From: Paenibacillus aestuarii
Lineage (GTDB): Bacteria; Bacillota; Bacilli; Paenibacillales; NBRC-103111
DNA: 64,000 bases
NCBI RefSeq assembly: GCF_027789125.1
Contig: NZ_JAQFVF010000065.1
Coordinates: 1 to 64,000 of the forward strand
Direction of reading: 5' to 3'
In this document: positions 27,344 through 36,115 of the stretch, piece after piece
Layout: each line of letters begins with the position of its first letter
Position numbering within the stretch: position 1 is the stretch's first letter
Position numbers and translations under genes: made by a program
The notes under the pieces: model-generated
What the model was told of the DNA's origin: nothing
What the model saw: only the letters and a program-made list of their open reading frames with translations
The model's database searches: none

Positions 27344-27844
27344 TTAATCCGAACCCTCCTCAATATCATGATGTCTTTTGGTATTAATGCCGATTAACTG
27401 CAGCAGCGAGTATACACAAATCATCACGCCTGTAAGCGGCATAACGGCATATTGCACGCTGTTCGGCAGCTGTGTGGCAGGCATTGTGGAGTCGTTCATC
27501 AGCACTGTGAAGCCCCAGCCGTTGACAACCAAATACAGTCCGAACAGGAAAATGCAAATATCAATCACCTTATCCAGCACCCAGTTCACGCGTGCAGGAA
27601 AATGCTTCGTCACGCTATCCATGGCCATGTGCAGCTTCTCGCGAAACCCGATGGCAATGCCCATGAACGAAAACCAGACCATCAGCAGCAGCGTAACCTC
27701 TTCCGACCAGAAGAATACATAATTAAAAATTTTCCGGGTGACAACCTGAATCGTGACAATGATCGTCATCGAGGCTAAGGCGATCAGTGCAAAATTTTCG
27801 AACACACTATCGATGCCCAGCGCAATTCGCTTTAGCGTCTTCAT
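27344..27844 (-). CDS. dctQ: TRAP transporter small permease, DctQ
   Basis: 166 residues with four membrane spans, including FFWSEEVTLLLMVWFSFMGIAIGFREKLHMAMD (~residues 43-75), the conserved DctQ block. The ATG at 27844 (MKTLKRIALG) lies ~12 nt after AAAGGGG and is preferred over the ATG at 27874. It is the first gene of dctQMP. A palindromic cre-like sequence lies 60 nt upstream. Confidence 0.92.
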   Translation of the reverse strand: MKTLKRIALGIDSVFENFALIALASMTIIVTIQVVTRKIFNYVFFWSEEVTLLLMVWFSFMGIAIGFREKLHMAMDSVTKHFPARVNWVLDKVIDICIFLFGLYLVVNGWGFTVLMNDSTMPATQLPNSVQYAVMPLTGVMICVYSLLQLIGINTKRHHDIEEGSD

Positions 27845-27903
27845 TTCGCGTATGTACCCCTTTCTTCGCATCATATTAGCTCTTCATCTATCATCCCTCC
27901 CAT

Positions 27904-27917
27904 TGTAAAGGCTTACA
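27904..27917 (-). promoter_or_regulatory. cre-like palindrome upstream of dctQ
   Basis: Minus-strand TGTAAGCCTTTACA matches 13 of 14 cre positions but lacks the central CG, so it could also be the site of another repressor. Confidence 0.4.
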
Positions 27918-27993
27918 TCAAAGAAGATAACGCTGATCGTTTTAGTTTATTTTGTAATTTTTTTAGGTGGCGGTGAAGCCGTAGCTAATGAAA

Positions 27994-28019
27994 GAACCTC
28001 CCGCATGGGCGGGAGGTTC
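27994..28019. other. GAACCTCCCGC hairpin
   Basis: Perfect 11-bp arms GAACCTCCCGC/GCGGGAGGTTC. No strong T run on either side, so it is not a clean terminator. Confidence 0.5.
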
Positions 28020-28062
28020 GCGGATGGCGGCGCGGGCCGGGGCGTGGGGCTATGCGCGGCGC

Positions 28063-28257
28063 GGGCTATCCTGCAAAAATGGCGGAATAGCCCGTGGCGA
28101 AAACAGCCTGCGTGCGCGCTTATCCTGCATTTTTGGCAGGACTAATTAGCCCAGCGGGGCTGTTTTTGCGGAAAAGGGCTCGTTATCCTGCTGTCTTCGC
28201 AGGATAACAAGCCCTTCGCGGCGATAGCGCCATTTATCCTGCTACTTTTGCAGGAAA
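28063..28257. repeat. array of four TATCCTGC...GCAGGA(TA) hairpins
   Basis: Four related hairpin units start at about 28067, 28121, 28184 and 28235 (spacing 51-63 nt). The third is perfect: GTTATCCTGC, TGTCTTC, GCAGGATAAC (28182-28208). Each is flanked by GCCC/GGGC-rich sequence. The whole 27.85-28.37 kb gap contains only this array and the hairpin before it; no gene was seen. Confidence 0.75.
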
Positions 28258-28367
28258 GCGAGCCCCTCGCAGATAGCAACCGGCCTCGCTCCCGCAGCCC
28301 GAATCTACGGCTCGGCGCCAGCCCCGCCGCGAACAGCCCCAGCAACAGTGCTCGCCAAGCACTGTTG

Positions 28368-30320
28368 CTACTCCTCCAGCTGCATCCACTGCGTATACAG
28401 CTGGTCGAGTGCCTCCTGCGCAGCTACGCGCTCTGCCCAGAGGCGGCTCATCTCCTCCGCGGCTGAGCGCTCCAGCGCCTGGTCAAGCAAGCCGAGCCGC
28501 GCTTCCGCCTCGGCGATCTGCTTTTCCAGGCGCGCGATCGCAGCCGAGCTGCGAGATGGCCCGAGCGGAGCCGACTCCGCAGGCGCAATCGCAGCCGCTC
28601 CCGCCTTCTGACGTGCCACCTCCGTGCGCGGCTCCGTCTTGGCTACCGCGGCTCTAGCACCCGCCGCCGGCACCGCCTCGACGGCGCTCCGCTTCCGCAG
28701 CTCCGCGCTTTTGGCTTTGTAGTCATCAAAGCTGCCTACAAAAACGGTGATGCGCCCTTGATCCAGCTCCCATATTTTGTGGGTCAGCCGGTTCATGAAG
28801 TAACGGTCGTGCGTAACGGCAAGCACCGTACCTGGAAACTCATCAAGCGCATCCTCCAGCGCTTCGCGCGAAGCAATGTCCATATGGTTCGTCGGCTCAT
28901 CCAAAATGAGCAAGTTCGGCTTGCGAAGCACGAGCAGTGCCAGACGCAGCCGCGTCCATTCCCCGCCCGAGAGTGAACTCACCGGCTTGAACACATCAGC
29001 GCCATAGAACAAATAAGCAGCAAGTCGGCTCCGCGCCTCGCCTTCCTCCAGCTTCGCCTGCTCGCAGAAGTAAGCTAGCACTGTTTTTTTCAGATCATCG
29101 GGATACTCCTGCTGAGCCAAATAACCGATTTCCACGCGCGACCCGATTTCGAGTTTCCCTTGGTCAGGGGATACCTCACCTAAAACCATTTTCAACAGCG
29201 TCGTCTTCCCCGAGCCGTTATGCCCCAGGAGCACGACCCTCTCGCCATACGCCAGGAGGCCGCTTTCCTGCTGCAGCAGCACTTTATCTCCGTAGCGCTT
29301 ACTCACTTGCTCGAAGGCAATGACGCGCTTGCCGGAACGATCGGTCACTTTCATCTCGAACTCTGCCGTCTTCGGATCAAGAACCGGGCGCTTCAGCTTC
29401 TCCATCCGGTCCAGCGCTTTCTGCATAGAGGCGGCCCGGCGAAAAAACTTGTCATTCCCCCCGATACGTCCCCATTCCATCAGCTGCTTGATCGTCTCCT
29501 TCATCTTCTTGATCACCTTCTGCTGCTCCTGGTAATCCGCGAACTGCTGCAGCAGCCGGACCTCCTTCTCCTTCACATAGCCGGTATAAGAGGTCAGGTA
29601 CGTGGAAGACTCGCCATCTTCCAGTTCAACAATCTTGGTCACGACTTTATCCAAAAAGTAGCGGTCATGCGATACGATGAAGCAAGCCCCCTCGTAATGA
29701 GCCAGGTACTCCTCCAGCCATTCCACGCCAGCCAAATCAAGATGATTCGTCGGCTCGTCGAGAAGCAGCAAATCCGGCTTGCCGATCAGCTGTGAGGCGA
29801 GAGCGATCTTCGTCTTCTCTCCCCCGGACAGCGAGACGAAGCTGCGTTCGTAAACCTCCCGGGCAATGTGAAGCCCATTGGCCACTTGGTCAATTTTGGC
29901 ATCGATCTCGTAGCCTCCATCTCGTTCGAAACGCTCCTGCAGCTGCGCGTATCTCGCCAGCAGCTTGTCGATCGAGCTGCCCGCTCCTTCACGCGCCATG
30001 CGCTGCTCCAGCTCGGTCATTTCCTCGCGGCATTCGAGCAGCTCTCTACAGCTGGACGCCAGCACATCGTATACGGTGCCCTTTTCCCACTCTGTCGGTA
30101 TTTGCGCTAGGTAGCCGATGGCTGCGTTTTTACTTACCGTCAGCTGTCCTTCATCTGGCTTTTCCACCTTGGAAATAAGACGCAGGAGGGTGGATTTGCC
30201 GCTTCCGTTGCGGCCTACCAGCCCCACCCGTTCACCTTGCTGAATTTCAAAAGTGACATCCGCAAGCACCAGCTGTGCGCCGTGGTATTTCTTTATATTT
30301 TGACCATTTACAATTATCAT
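28368..30320 (-). CDS. ABC-F family ATPase (ribosome-acting type)
   Basis: 650 residues with two nucleotide-binding domains and no membrane span. NBD1 has GLVGRNGSGKST (~34-45) and LSGGEKTKIAL with LLLDEPTNHLD; NBD2 has LLGHNGSGKTT and LSGGEWTRLRL with LILDEPTNHMD. They are joined by the charged ABC-F interlinker (~240-320, EQQKVIKKMKETIKQLMEWGR). The C-terminal ~90 residues form an Ala-rich linker and coiled coil (ARLEKQIAEAEARLGLLDQAL), as in YdiF/Uup. ABC-F proteins act in the ribosomal E site; some protect from antibiotics. The leader ORF and attenuator upstream favour drug-induced expression. Confidence 0.9.
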   Translation of the reverse strand: MIIVNGQNIKKYHGAQLVLADVTFEIQQGERVGLVGRNGSGKSTLLRLISKVEKPDEGQLTVSKNAAIGYLAQIPTEWEKGTVYDVLASSCRELLECREEMTELEQRMAREGAGSSIDKLLARYAQLQERFERDGGYEIDAKIDQVANGLHIAREVYERSFVSLSGGEKTKIALASQLIGKPDLLLLDEPTNHLDLAGVEWLEEYLAHYEGACFIVSHDRYFLDKVVTKIVELEDGESSTYLTSYTGYVKEKEVRLLQQFADYQEQQKVIKKMKETIKQLMEWGRIGGNDKFFRRAASMQKALDRMEKLKRPVLDPKTAEFEMKVTDRSGKRVIAFEQVSKRYGDKVLLQQESGLLAYGERVVLLGHNGSGKTTLLKMVLGEVSPDQGKLEIGSRVEIGYLAQQEYPDDLKKTVLAYFCEQAKLEEGEARSRLAAYLFYGADVFKPVSSLSGGEWTRLRLALLVLRKPNLLILDEPTNHMDIASREALEDALDEFPGTVLAVTHDRYFMNRLTHKIWELDQGRITVFVGSFDDYKAKSAELRKRSAVEAVPAAGARAAVAKTEPRTEVARQKAGAAAIAPAESAPLGPSRSSAAIARLEKQIAEAEARLGLLDQALERSAAEEMSRLWAERVAAQEALDQLYTQWMQLEE

Positions 30321-30375
30321 CGTTCGGATCCTCCTTGGTTATGAAAGACCCTATCCTGAATCTCCTGAACGCAGC

Positions 30376-30405
30376 AAAAAAGGCCGCAGGAAAATTCCTA
30401 CGACC
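30376..30405 (-). terminator. attenuator-like terminator in the ABC-F leader
   Basis: Minus-strand GGTCGTAGGAA pairs with TTCCTGCGGCC (G-U pairs allowed) around a short AT loop, then TTTTTTG. It lies 56 nt before the ABC-F start codon and 23 nt after the stop of the leader ORF. Its 5' arm (GTAGG, AAGG) can instead pair with CCTACCTT at the leader stop codon. Confidence 0.7.
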
Positions 30406-30427
30406 TTGGCGGATAGTCCGATTGAGG

Positions 30428-30571
30428 TTAAGGTAGGCGTCTTCTCGTAAGTTGTGTAACCGTATGAACAAGAATGGACAGACTTCTCCCGTTGCGGGCT
30501 GCTGCATGAACGATGCCAGCCATCGCGATAGGTAACTGGCTCACACGGTTGTTCACAAACTCTCGATTCAT
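30428..30571 (-). CDS. 47-codon leader peptide upstream of the ABC-F gene
   Basis: A short frame beginning MNREFVNNRVSQLP and ending TRRRLP, with a near-perfect ribosome site (AAAGGAGGTGA) 10 nt before the ATG. It ends just before the attenuator hairpin, and its last codons (CGCCTACCTTAA) contain the sequence able to compete with the terminator stem. This is the layout of ribosome-mediated attenuation in front of antibiotic-resistance ABC-F and erm genes. The peptide itself matches no family I know. Confidence 0.6.
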   Translation of the reverse strand: MNREFVNNRVSQLPIAMAGIVHAAARNGRSLSILVHTVTQLTRRRLP

Positions 30572-30664
30572 CCTACCTTCACCTCCTTTCCCTAATATCT
30601 TACAAATCATATCATACCTCTGAGTCACAGCGCAACTGACAAGCGTCTATTCCGCTTACACGGC

Positions 30665-31306
30665 TTATTTGCGAAACATCATAAAAGGCTTCTCCATACG
30701 CAAAAACAGTTCCGGTGCCACGAGTACCAACACGATTGCACTGTAAAGCGCGATCACATAGCTTTCCACATAAGCTTGGCCGATCAACTGGTGAAGCATG
30801 AAAGTGAACAGATGAATTAGCATGTTCGTAAAACAAAAAGCATAGCTCCGCACCATCCACCGCCGGTGCTGAATAATCTGCTTCCTAAAGATATGGACTA
30901 GCGCTGTCGTCGTGATAAGAAGCCAAAAAATATTGAGCAGGTTGAAGCCCATGCTGCTTATTTGGCCTCCCGTAGCGTAAGGCGCCATATACCCTGAAGT
31001 CAGTACGACAATAAGCACGGATGCTGCATAGACGTAGCCGTTCACGCGGTGGAATCTGCGGCGTTTCCAATAGCTGCGAGTGGAAAAATTCATGAGCCCC
31101 GAAGCCATTGCTACACAGGCGAACCCCACATGAATGTACATGACGATGAGCCAGATCTGCGGCTTAAGCTCACGCCGGAGACCCGTTTTATAACTGAGAA
31201 AGGTCTGGGCGTGGGGATCGACAACGAAGTCATTGACCAAGACGTACAGGATGTAAATGGTAACGATACTGGCGATCAGTTTGTAAAATGAATGCTGTCC
31301 CTCCAT
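30665..31306 (-). CDS. DUF2306 membrane protein
   Basis: 213 residues with ~7 hydrophobic spans. The conserved HVGFACVAMASGLMNF (residues ~59-74) and FHRVNGYVYAASVL (~84-97), with paired His residues typical of a haem-type cytochrome-like membrane fold, place it in DUF2306. ATG after GGGGGG. It begins 10 nt after the stop of the DJ-1/PfpI fusion gene, hence an operon. Function unknown. Confidence 0.82.
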   Translation of the reverse strand: MEGQHSFYKLIASIVTIYILYVLVNDFVVDPHAQTFLSYKTGLRRELKPQIWLIVMYIHVGFACVAMASGLMNFSTRSYWKRRRFHRVNGYVYAASVLIVVLTSGYMAPYATGGQISSMGFNLLNIFWLLITTTALVHIFRKQIIQHRRWMVRSYAFCFTNMLIHLFTFMLHQLIGQAYVESYVIALYSAIVLVLVAPELFLRMEKPFMMFRK

Positions 31307-31316
31307 GTGCCCCCCG

Positions 31317-32333
31317 CTAGATCCGCTTTCCTGTAAGTTGTGAAGCCGGCAGCACGCCGGCTTTGGCGATTCCGGCCATTTGATCGCCGTTGACCGTAAC
31401 CTCGAATTTCAAAGTTAGTCTCATCGGTTTCGCAACTCGCTGCGACCAGCGCAGCGTATTTCCTTGCCGATCGGGGTCGATAAACGCACTGACCTCATCC
31501 CCTTGCGTCGCTGTCCCTTGAATGGCGCCATCCACGGTTGCGATATGGAGCTTTACGGCCATTTTGCCAACCGGGGTAGCGATGGTCGTGTCCCATTCTC
31601 CGTCGAAGAGGGATCCCGATGCGTCATGCGCAGCCGTGTCTGGTCGAAGTTGCGCAGGGCTTGCATCGCTGACTGCCGAGCCGCGACTAGTATGCGGAGC
31701 AAGTCCGCTATTGCGCCAGACGGTCCCTCTGCGCTCATAATCGAACAATCGTTCCACTTCGTGCGCAATACGCGGCCCCAGCTCGCGTTCCACCAGATGT
31801 AACGCGACATCGAGCCCCGAAGTGACGCCGCCTCCCGTAACGAGATTGCCGTCGTCGACGACGCGGGCTTTTACAGGGGTAGCGCCTGTCGCCTCCAGCA
31901 TATCCATCCCTAAGGGATGCGTAACCGCCGGCCTGCCTTCCAGCAGTCCGCCCATAGCCAGCACGAGGGATCCTCCGCACACAGTGGCCAAAATCATATC
32001 CGGGTGTGCGAGTGCTTGTTCGATCATTCCTGTTAGCCCGGTGTTCATCGTCCGGCCCAAAACGGCAGGAATGGAATCAGAGCCGTCTCCCTCCACCTCA
32101 CCGGATGCGCCCGGTACCAGAATGATGCCCTTCCGGTCTGGTCTTAAGCGGCTTACTGCTTCAAGGGGCACTCCGTTGACGCCGCTCGGCACGAGCCTTG
32201 GCCCTTCCGCTGTGACGAACTCTACGCGCACCGCCCCGTCTGTCATCATGCCCGCCGCGCAAAAAACTTCGTAAGGCGCGATCACATCCAAAAGGTCGAA
32301 TCCGTCGAACAGCACGATTTGAATATCTAACAT
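31317..32333 (-). CDS. DJ-1/PfpI (GATase1-like) protein fused to a C-terminal beta-rich domain
   Basis: 338 residues. Residues ~1-200 are a DJ-1/PfpI domain of the isonitrile-hydratase/GlxA-N type: VLFDGFDLLDVIAPYEVF, nucleophile Cys in ATVCGGSLVLA (~125), and THPLGMDMLEATGA. The GlxA-like C-terminal AraC HTH is absent. Instead, after a Ser/Ala-rich linker, residues ~240-338 form a beta-rich module (WDTTIATPVGKMAVKLHIA, QGTATQGDEVSAFIDPDRQGN). AGGAGG lies 8 nt before the ATG. Role unknown; the fusion may bring a ligand-binding module to the hydrolase. Confidence 0.8.
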   Translation of the reverse strand: MLDIQIVLFDGFDLLDVIAPYEVFCAAGMMTDGAVRVEFVTAEGPRLVPSGVNGVPLEAVSRLRPDRKGIILVPGASGEVEGDGSDSIPAVLGRTMNTGLTGMIEQALAHPDMILATVCGGSLVLAMGGLLEGRPAVTHPLGMDMLEATGATPVKARVVDDGNLVTGGGVTSGLDVALHLVERELGPRIAHEVERLFDYERRGTVWRNSGLAPHTSRGSAVSDASPAQLRPDTAAHDASGSLFDGEWDTTIATPVGKMAVKLHIATVDGAIQGTATQGDEVSAFIDPDRQGNTLRWSQRVAKPMRLTLKFEVTVNGDQMAGIAKAGVLPASQLTGKRI

Positions 32334-32505
32334 CTCTGTAACCTCCTTCTACTCTTTTCACTACTAAGAAAGATAACAAAGGAAGCTCACAAAAGGAGGG
32401 CCAAAAAGGTCACAAAACGATAAACAAACCGTCACAATATGTGCGGGGCTCGTTTGTTTTTAGGGAAGAGATGATACACTGTGTTGTATACGAAATGAAG
32501 GCGGG

Positions 32506-33198
32506 ATGGATGTGAATGAAAGACCTTTGATCCTCGTTGTGGACGATGATAAGAGCATCGCCGAACTTTTGAGGGATTTTTTGGAAAACGATCTATTTGC
32601 GGTTGTTACAGCCCATGATGCGGCACAAGCTTGGTCCGTGTTTGAGCAAAACAGGATTCATTGCATCATCCTGGATATTATGATGCCGGGAGATAACGGC
32701 TTCGATCTCTGTCGGCGCATTCGCACTCAGAGCAGCGTCCCCATCCTGTTCTTGAGCGCGCGCAGCGATGACGTGGACAAGATTCGCGGACTGACGCTCG
32801 GCGGCGATGACTACATTGTCAAAACAGCTTCGCCCGGCGAGATCGTTGCCCGCGTCAAGGCTGTTTTGCGGCGTGCCGGTTCACCGCAGGCAAGCGCGGC
32901 CAAGGTGCTGGACTACGGACGCCTTAAGCTCGATTTGACCACCAGAGAAGTGTTCGCCGATGGCACGAGCATCTCGCTCACGCCGAAGGAATACGATCTT
33001 CTGCGCTTGTTTGCCGAACATCCGCGACAGGTGTTCACCTATGATCAGCTGCTCGCTAAATTCTGGGAAGGTGTCGGTGACAAGCATACGATTCGCGTTC
33101 ATCTGAGCCGCCTGCGCGAGAAGATCGAGCTTGATCCGGAGCAGCCGCAATATTTGACTAACGTATGGGGCGTCGGTTACCGCTTCGAGGGTGTGTAG
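32506..33198 (+). CDS. OmpR/PhoB-family response regulator
   Basis: 230 residues. Receiver domain with D13-D15 acidic pocket, phospho-acceptor D57 in CIILDIMMPG and Lys near 106 (YIVKTASPGE); winged-helix Trans_reg_C domain at ~130-228 (LTPKEYDLLRLFAEHPRQVFTYDQLLAKFW, ending YLTNVWGVGYRFE). The downstream kinase ATG follows within 2 nt of the stop. The genes diverge from the DJ-1 fusion operon, which may be a target. Confidence 0.93.
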   Translation: MDVNERPLILVVDDDKSIAELLRDFLENDLFAVVTAHDAAQAWSVFEQNRIHCIILDIMMPGDNGFDLCRRIRTQSSVPILFLSARSDDVDKIRGLTLGGDDYIVKTASPGEIVARVKAVLRRAGSPQASAAKVLDYGRLKLDLTTREVFADGTSISLTPKEYDLLRLFAEHPRQVFTYDQLLAKFWEGVGDKHTIRVHLSRLREKIELDPEQPQYLTNVWGVGYRFEGV

Positions 33199-33199
33199 C

Positions 33200-34273
33200 A
33201 TGGGAAAACTTCGAATTCGCACTTATTTTTTGTTCAGCTTAGTGCTTCTTCTGACACTGCCATGGATCTTTTTTGTCGTTGCGCACCTGATCACGAACCA
33301 CACCCTTCATCTTGGAGGGAACCAGCTAAATTCCTATAAAATCCCTATGATTGCTGCGTTCGCAGGACTGCTGCTTGCCTTCTTTGTCGCGGGCATTCGC
33401 ATGCGCAAGCTGCTTCTCCTGCCTCTGGAGCGGATGAGCCAGGCGGCCAGGCAGATTGCCGCCGGCGATTGGAACGTTCAGCTGCCCCAGTCGGCTATCC
33501 GTGAGGTCGCTGAAGTTCGCGATGGCTTTGAATCGATGGTGAACGGGCTTCAAAGCTCGTACTCGAGGCAGGCGGAGCTGGAGGAGGAACGGCGATTCGT
33601 CATCGCCGCTGTCGCGCATGACTTGCGGACACCGTTATTTGCGTTGCGCGGATATTTGGATGGACTCGAGCAGGGCATTGCGCGCACGCCGGAGCAAGCG
33701 GCGAAGTATATCGCCGTCTGCAAGGAAAAATCGGCGCAGCTGGACCGGCTGGTCGAGGATCTTTTTACTTTTACCAAGACGGAATATGTGGAACCAGCGT
33801 TAAGTGAGCATGCGGTTGACCTTAATGAGATTATGATGAAGTCAATCGGCAGTCTGGAGCCGCAAGCTGAGCAAAAACGCATCGCGATCGACGTCAATTA
33901 TGCGTTGGGGGTGAAGGTGATGTGCCGCGCGGATTCGCACTTATTGGAGCGTGCGATCAGCAACTTGCTGGACAATGCTGTGCGTCACACACCTGAGCAC
34001 GGGCGAATTCGTGTCGAGTGCTGGCAAGAGGGGGACAAGGCGGTGTTCACGATCCGCGATTCGGGACCGGGTTTTGCTCCGGAGGAGCTGGGCCGTATGT
34101 TCGAGCCACTCTATCGGGGGGAGCAATCAAGGAATCGCGCGACGGGGGGGGCCGGGCTTGGGCTGACGATTTCGCAGCGCATCATCCGGCGCCATGGGGG
34201 CGAGCTGGCGGCGAGCAACCACCCGGACGGAGGCGCGCTCCTGTCGGGCTGGCTGCCTGCGGGCAGCCGGTAG
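33200..34273 (+). CDS. sensor histidine kinase, HPK1-type partner of the OmpR regulator
   Basis: 357 residues. Two N-terminal membrane spans (~10-30 and ~50-68) with only a short outside loop, HAMP (~70-125), H-box AVAHDLRTPLFALRGYLDGL near residue 140, N-box LLDNAVRHTPE, then DSGPGFAPEELGRMFEPLYRGE and GGAGLGLTISQRI. The short extracellular loop suggests membrane or cell-envelope sensing. ATG at 33200 after GAGGG is preferred; a GTG at 33191 overlaps the regulator. Confidence 0.92.
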   Translation: MGKLRIRTYFLFSLVLLLTLPWIFFVVAHLITNHTLHLGGNQLNSYKIPMIAAFAGLLLAFFVAGIRMRKLLLLPLERMSQAARQIAAGDWNVQLPQSAIREVAEVRDGFESMVNGLQSSYSRQAELEEERRFVIAAVAHDLRTPLFALRGYLDGLEQGIARTPEQAAKYIAVCKEKSAQLDRLVEDLFTFTKTEYVEPALSEHAVDLNEIMMKSIGSLEPQAEQKRIAIDVNYALGVKVMCRADSHLLERAISNLLDNAVRHTPEHGRIRVECWQEGDKAVFTIRDSGPGFAPEELGRMFEPLYRGEQSRNRATGGAGLGLTISQRIIRRHGGELAASNHPDGGALLSGWLPAGSR

Positions 34274-34412
34274 AGGCGCGCGGGGGCATGGCGCGGCGGT
34301 GGGTGGCACGCGAACGGTCCGGGACGACGCGGGGGCAGTCCCGCGGACGGCGCAGCCGCCCAGCGTGCTGCCGTGCTGCGCGCCGGGCCCCACCTAGCGC
34401 CATTCTCCCAAC

Positions 34413-34439
34413 AAAAAAGCCGCGATACGCGGCTTTTTT
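34413..34439. terminator. bidirectional terminator between the kinase gene and the phn operon
   Basis: Perfect arms AAAAAAGCCGCG and CGCGGCTTTTTT around ATA. It terminates both converging units. The 34274-34412 stretch before it is very GC-rich with no gene. Confidence 0.88.
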
Positions 34440-34461
34440 GCAAGTAAGGCTACGCCTCCAC

Positions 34462-35328
34462 TCAATCGTGAACTCTCAATGTTCGCTTGATCCTGGCCGC
34501 GATGAATTCAAGAATAACCGCGAAAGCAAGAATCAAGTAAGTAATGCCGCCGATTTCCCGCACATCGTAATAGAAGGAGCTGGCCATGAACATATCGTAA
34601 CCAATCCCGCCGGCACCGGCGGCTGCGCCCATCGCCACAGCGACGGCGAAGTTGATCTCAAAGCGCATGAATGTCCAGGAAATCAAATACGTGGCCGTCG
34701 AAGGGATAACGGCTTGAAACACGATTTGCCACCAGCTGGCGCCGCTTGCTTTTAATGCCTCGATGACCCCTTTATCCAGTTCTTCAAAAGACTCCGAATA
34801 CGCTTTAACCAAATAGCTGACCGAGTGAAACGTCATCCCGATGACCGCTGCCACACTGCCCAGTCCTGCTGCGACCGCAAAGATCAGAACCCATAACACA
34901 GTCGGAACCGCCCGGATCAAAGCGACACCCGCTTTAATCACAGCTGAGAACTTGGGATTGGAAATGTTGCGTGCAGCCAAAAGGCCTAGGAACAAGGCGA
35001 TGATTGCGCCGAACAGCGTTGTCAGAAAGGCCAACCCTAGCGTAATCGCCACCTGCAGCAGCGCATCGAGGAACGAAAAGTGGTTGAAGCCCGGCATGAA
35101 AAACATCGTTTTCACGGTGCCCGCCGTTGAGGAGACCGCTTTGAAAAACGCAATGTTTTTGTAATCAAATGTGACAAATCCATAGATCGTAAGTAACGTC
35201 AATGTAAAAAGCGTTAGGCGAATGACCATCGTTTGCTTGTTGAACGGCTTCGCCTTCATCTGCGCGTCAATCCGGTTGCGCTCGTCATCCTTGTCATAGA
35301 TGGCCTTCAGGGTTTCTTGCAGTTCCAT
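34462..35328 (-). CDS. phnE: phosphonate ABC transporter permease
   Basis: 288 residues with about six spans. The EAA-like loop is KGVIEALKASGASWWQIVFQAVIPS (~residues 178-202). It is the second of two tandem phnE genes (start 2 nt after the first ends), giving a heterodimeric membrane unit with PhnC and PhnD. Last gene of the operon, followed by the terminator at 34413-34439. Confidence 0.92.
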   Translation of the reverse strand: MELQETLKAIYDKDDERNRIDAQMKAKPFNKQTMVIRLTLFTLTLLTIYGFVTFDYKNIAFFKAVSSTAGTVKTMFFMPGFNHFSFLDALLQVAITLGLAFLTTLFGAIIALFLGLLAARNISNPKFSAVIKAGVALIRAVPTVLWVLIFAVAAGLGSVAAVIGMTFHSVSYLVKAYSESFEELDKGVIEALKASGASWWQIVFQAVIPSTATYLISWTFMRFEINFAVAVAMGAAAGAGGIGYDMFMASSFYYDVREIGGITYLILAFAVILEFIAARIKRTLRVHD

Positions 35329-35329
35329 G

Positions 35330-36115
35330 TTACAGGATCACCTTCCTGACATAGTTAGAAACGGATTCAATGATGATGATCGTGCAGACGATCACCATCA
35401 CAACCATGGAGGCGGAATTGTAATTCAAGCTTTTGTAGTACAAGCTGAACAGAAATCCGATCCCGGTACCGGTTAATATGCCGATCAGCGTCGCTTGACG
35501 GATATTGGTCTCGATCATGAACAAGATCCAACTGAGCAGCTGCGGAATGCTGGACGGGAGAACGGAATGAATAATGATGGACAAATAGCTGGCGCCGGTT
35601 GCCCGCAGCGCCTCGACAGAGCTGCTGCTGACTTCGTCGATCGATTCCATGAAAGCGCGGGTCAGAAAGCCGAAGGAGCCGAAGAACAGCGCGAAGTAGC
35701 CTGTCAGCACGTTTTGCCCGAACGACATCAGCAGAATCATCGACCAAGCGGCAACATCAATATTGCGGAATAACGTCGCGATCGAGCGGCTCAGCCAGCT
35801 GATGAAACCGCCGACGCCCGTCGCATGAGATCCCGCAATCGCAAACACCAAGGCGAAGATGGCCGCTACAACGGTGGAGGCAATCGAGACAAGCAGCGTT
35901 TCGGTTAGACTGCCGGCGATTGCAGGCAGACGGTTCCACGCTTTTTCATTCGGGTAAAAGTTCGAGACTGCCCATTCTACCGCTTTCGGTATCGAAGTAA
36001 ACCCTTTGATGACGTCGTAGTCCGTTACGATGATCGAGATGAAGGTAACAACCAGCATGAACAAGCAGAAGTATAGGGTGTTCATCCGCTTCTTAAGAAA
36101 GAAGTTATCCCGCAT
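35330..36115 (-). CDS. phnE: phosphonate ABC transporter permease
   Basis: 261 residues with six spans. The EAA-like loop is SVEALRATGASYLSIIIHSVLPS (~167-189). The ATG at 36115 (MRDNFFLKK) follows GGAGAG and overlaps the end of phnC by 11 bp; longer frames upstream lie inside phnC. Partner of the phnE just downstream. Confidence 0.92.
   Translation of the reverse strand: MRDNFFLKKRMNTLYFCLFMLVVTFISIIVTDYDVIKGFTSIPKAVEWAVSNFYPNEKAWNRLPAIAGSLTETLLVSIASTVVAAIFALVFAIAGSHATGVGGFISWLSRSIATLFRNIDVAAWSMILLMSFGQNVLTGYFALFFGSFGFLTRAFMESIDEVSSSSVEALRATGASYLSIIIHSVLPSSIPQLLSWILFMIETNIRQATLIGILTGTGIGFLFSLYYKSLNYNSASMVVMVIVCTIIIIESVSNYVRKVIL

Noticed and set aside
28063..28257. CRISPR-like array
   Set aside because: Units are palindromic and imperfect, spacing varies, there are no unique spacers of even length and no cas genes.
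28142..28345. 67-codon frame inside the hairpin array
   Set aside because: Its internal repeats (ARGSLSCKSSRING, AAKGLLSCEDSRIT) only reflect the TATCCTGC DNA repeats; no RBS.
34018..34755. 245-codon open frame antisense to phnE and across the kinase end
   Set aside because: GC-rich shadow frame: Gly/Arg-rich, crosses a clear bidirectional terminator and two real genes.
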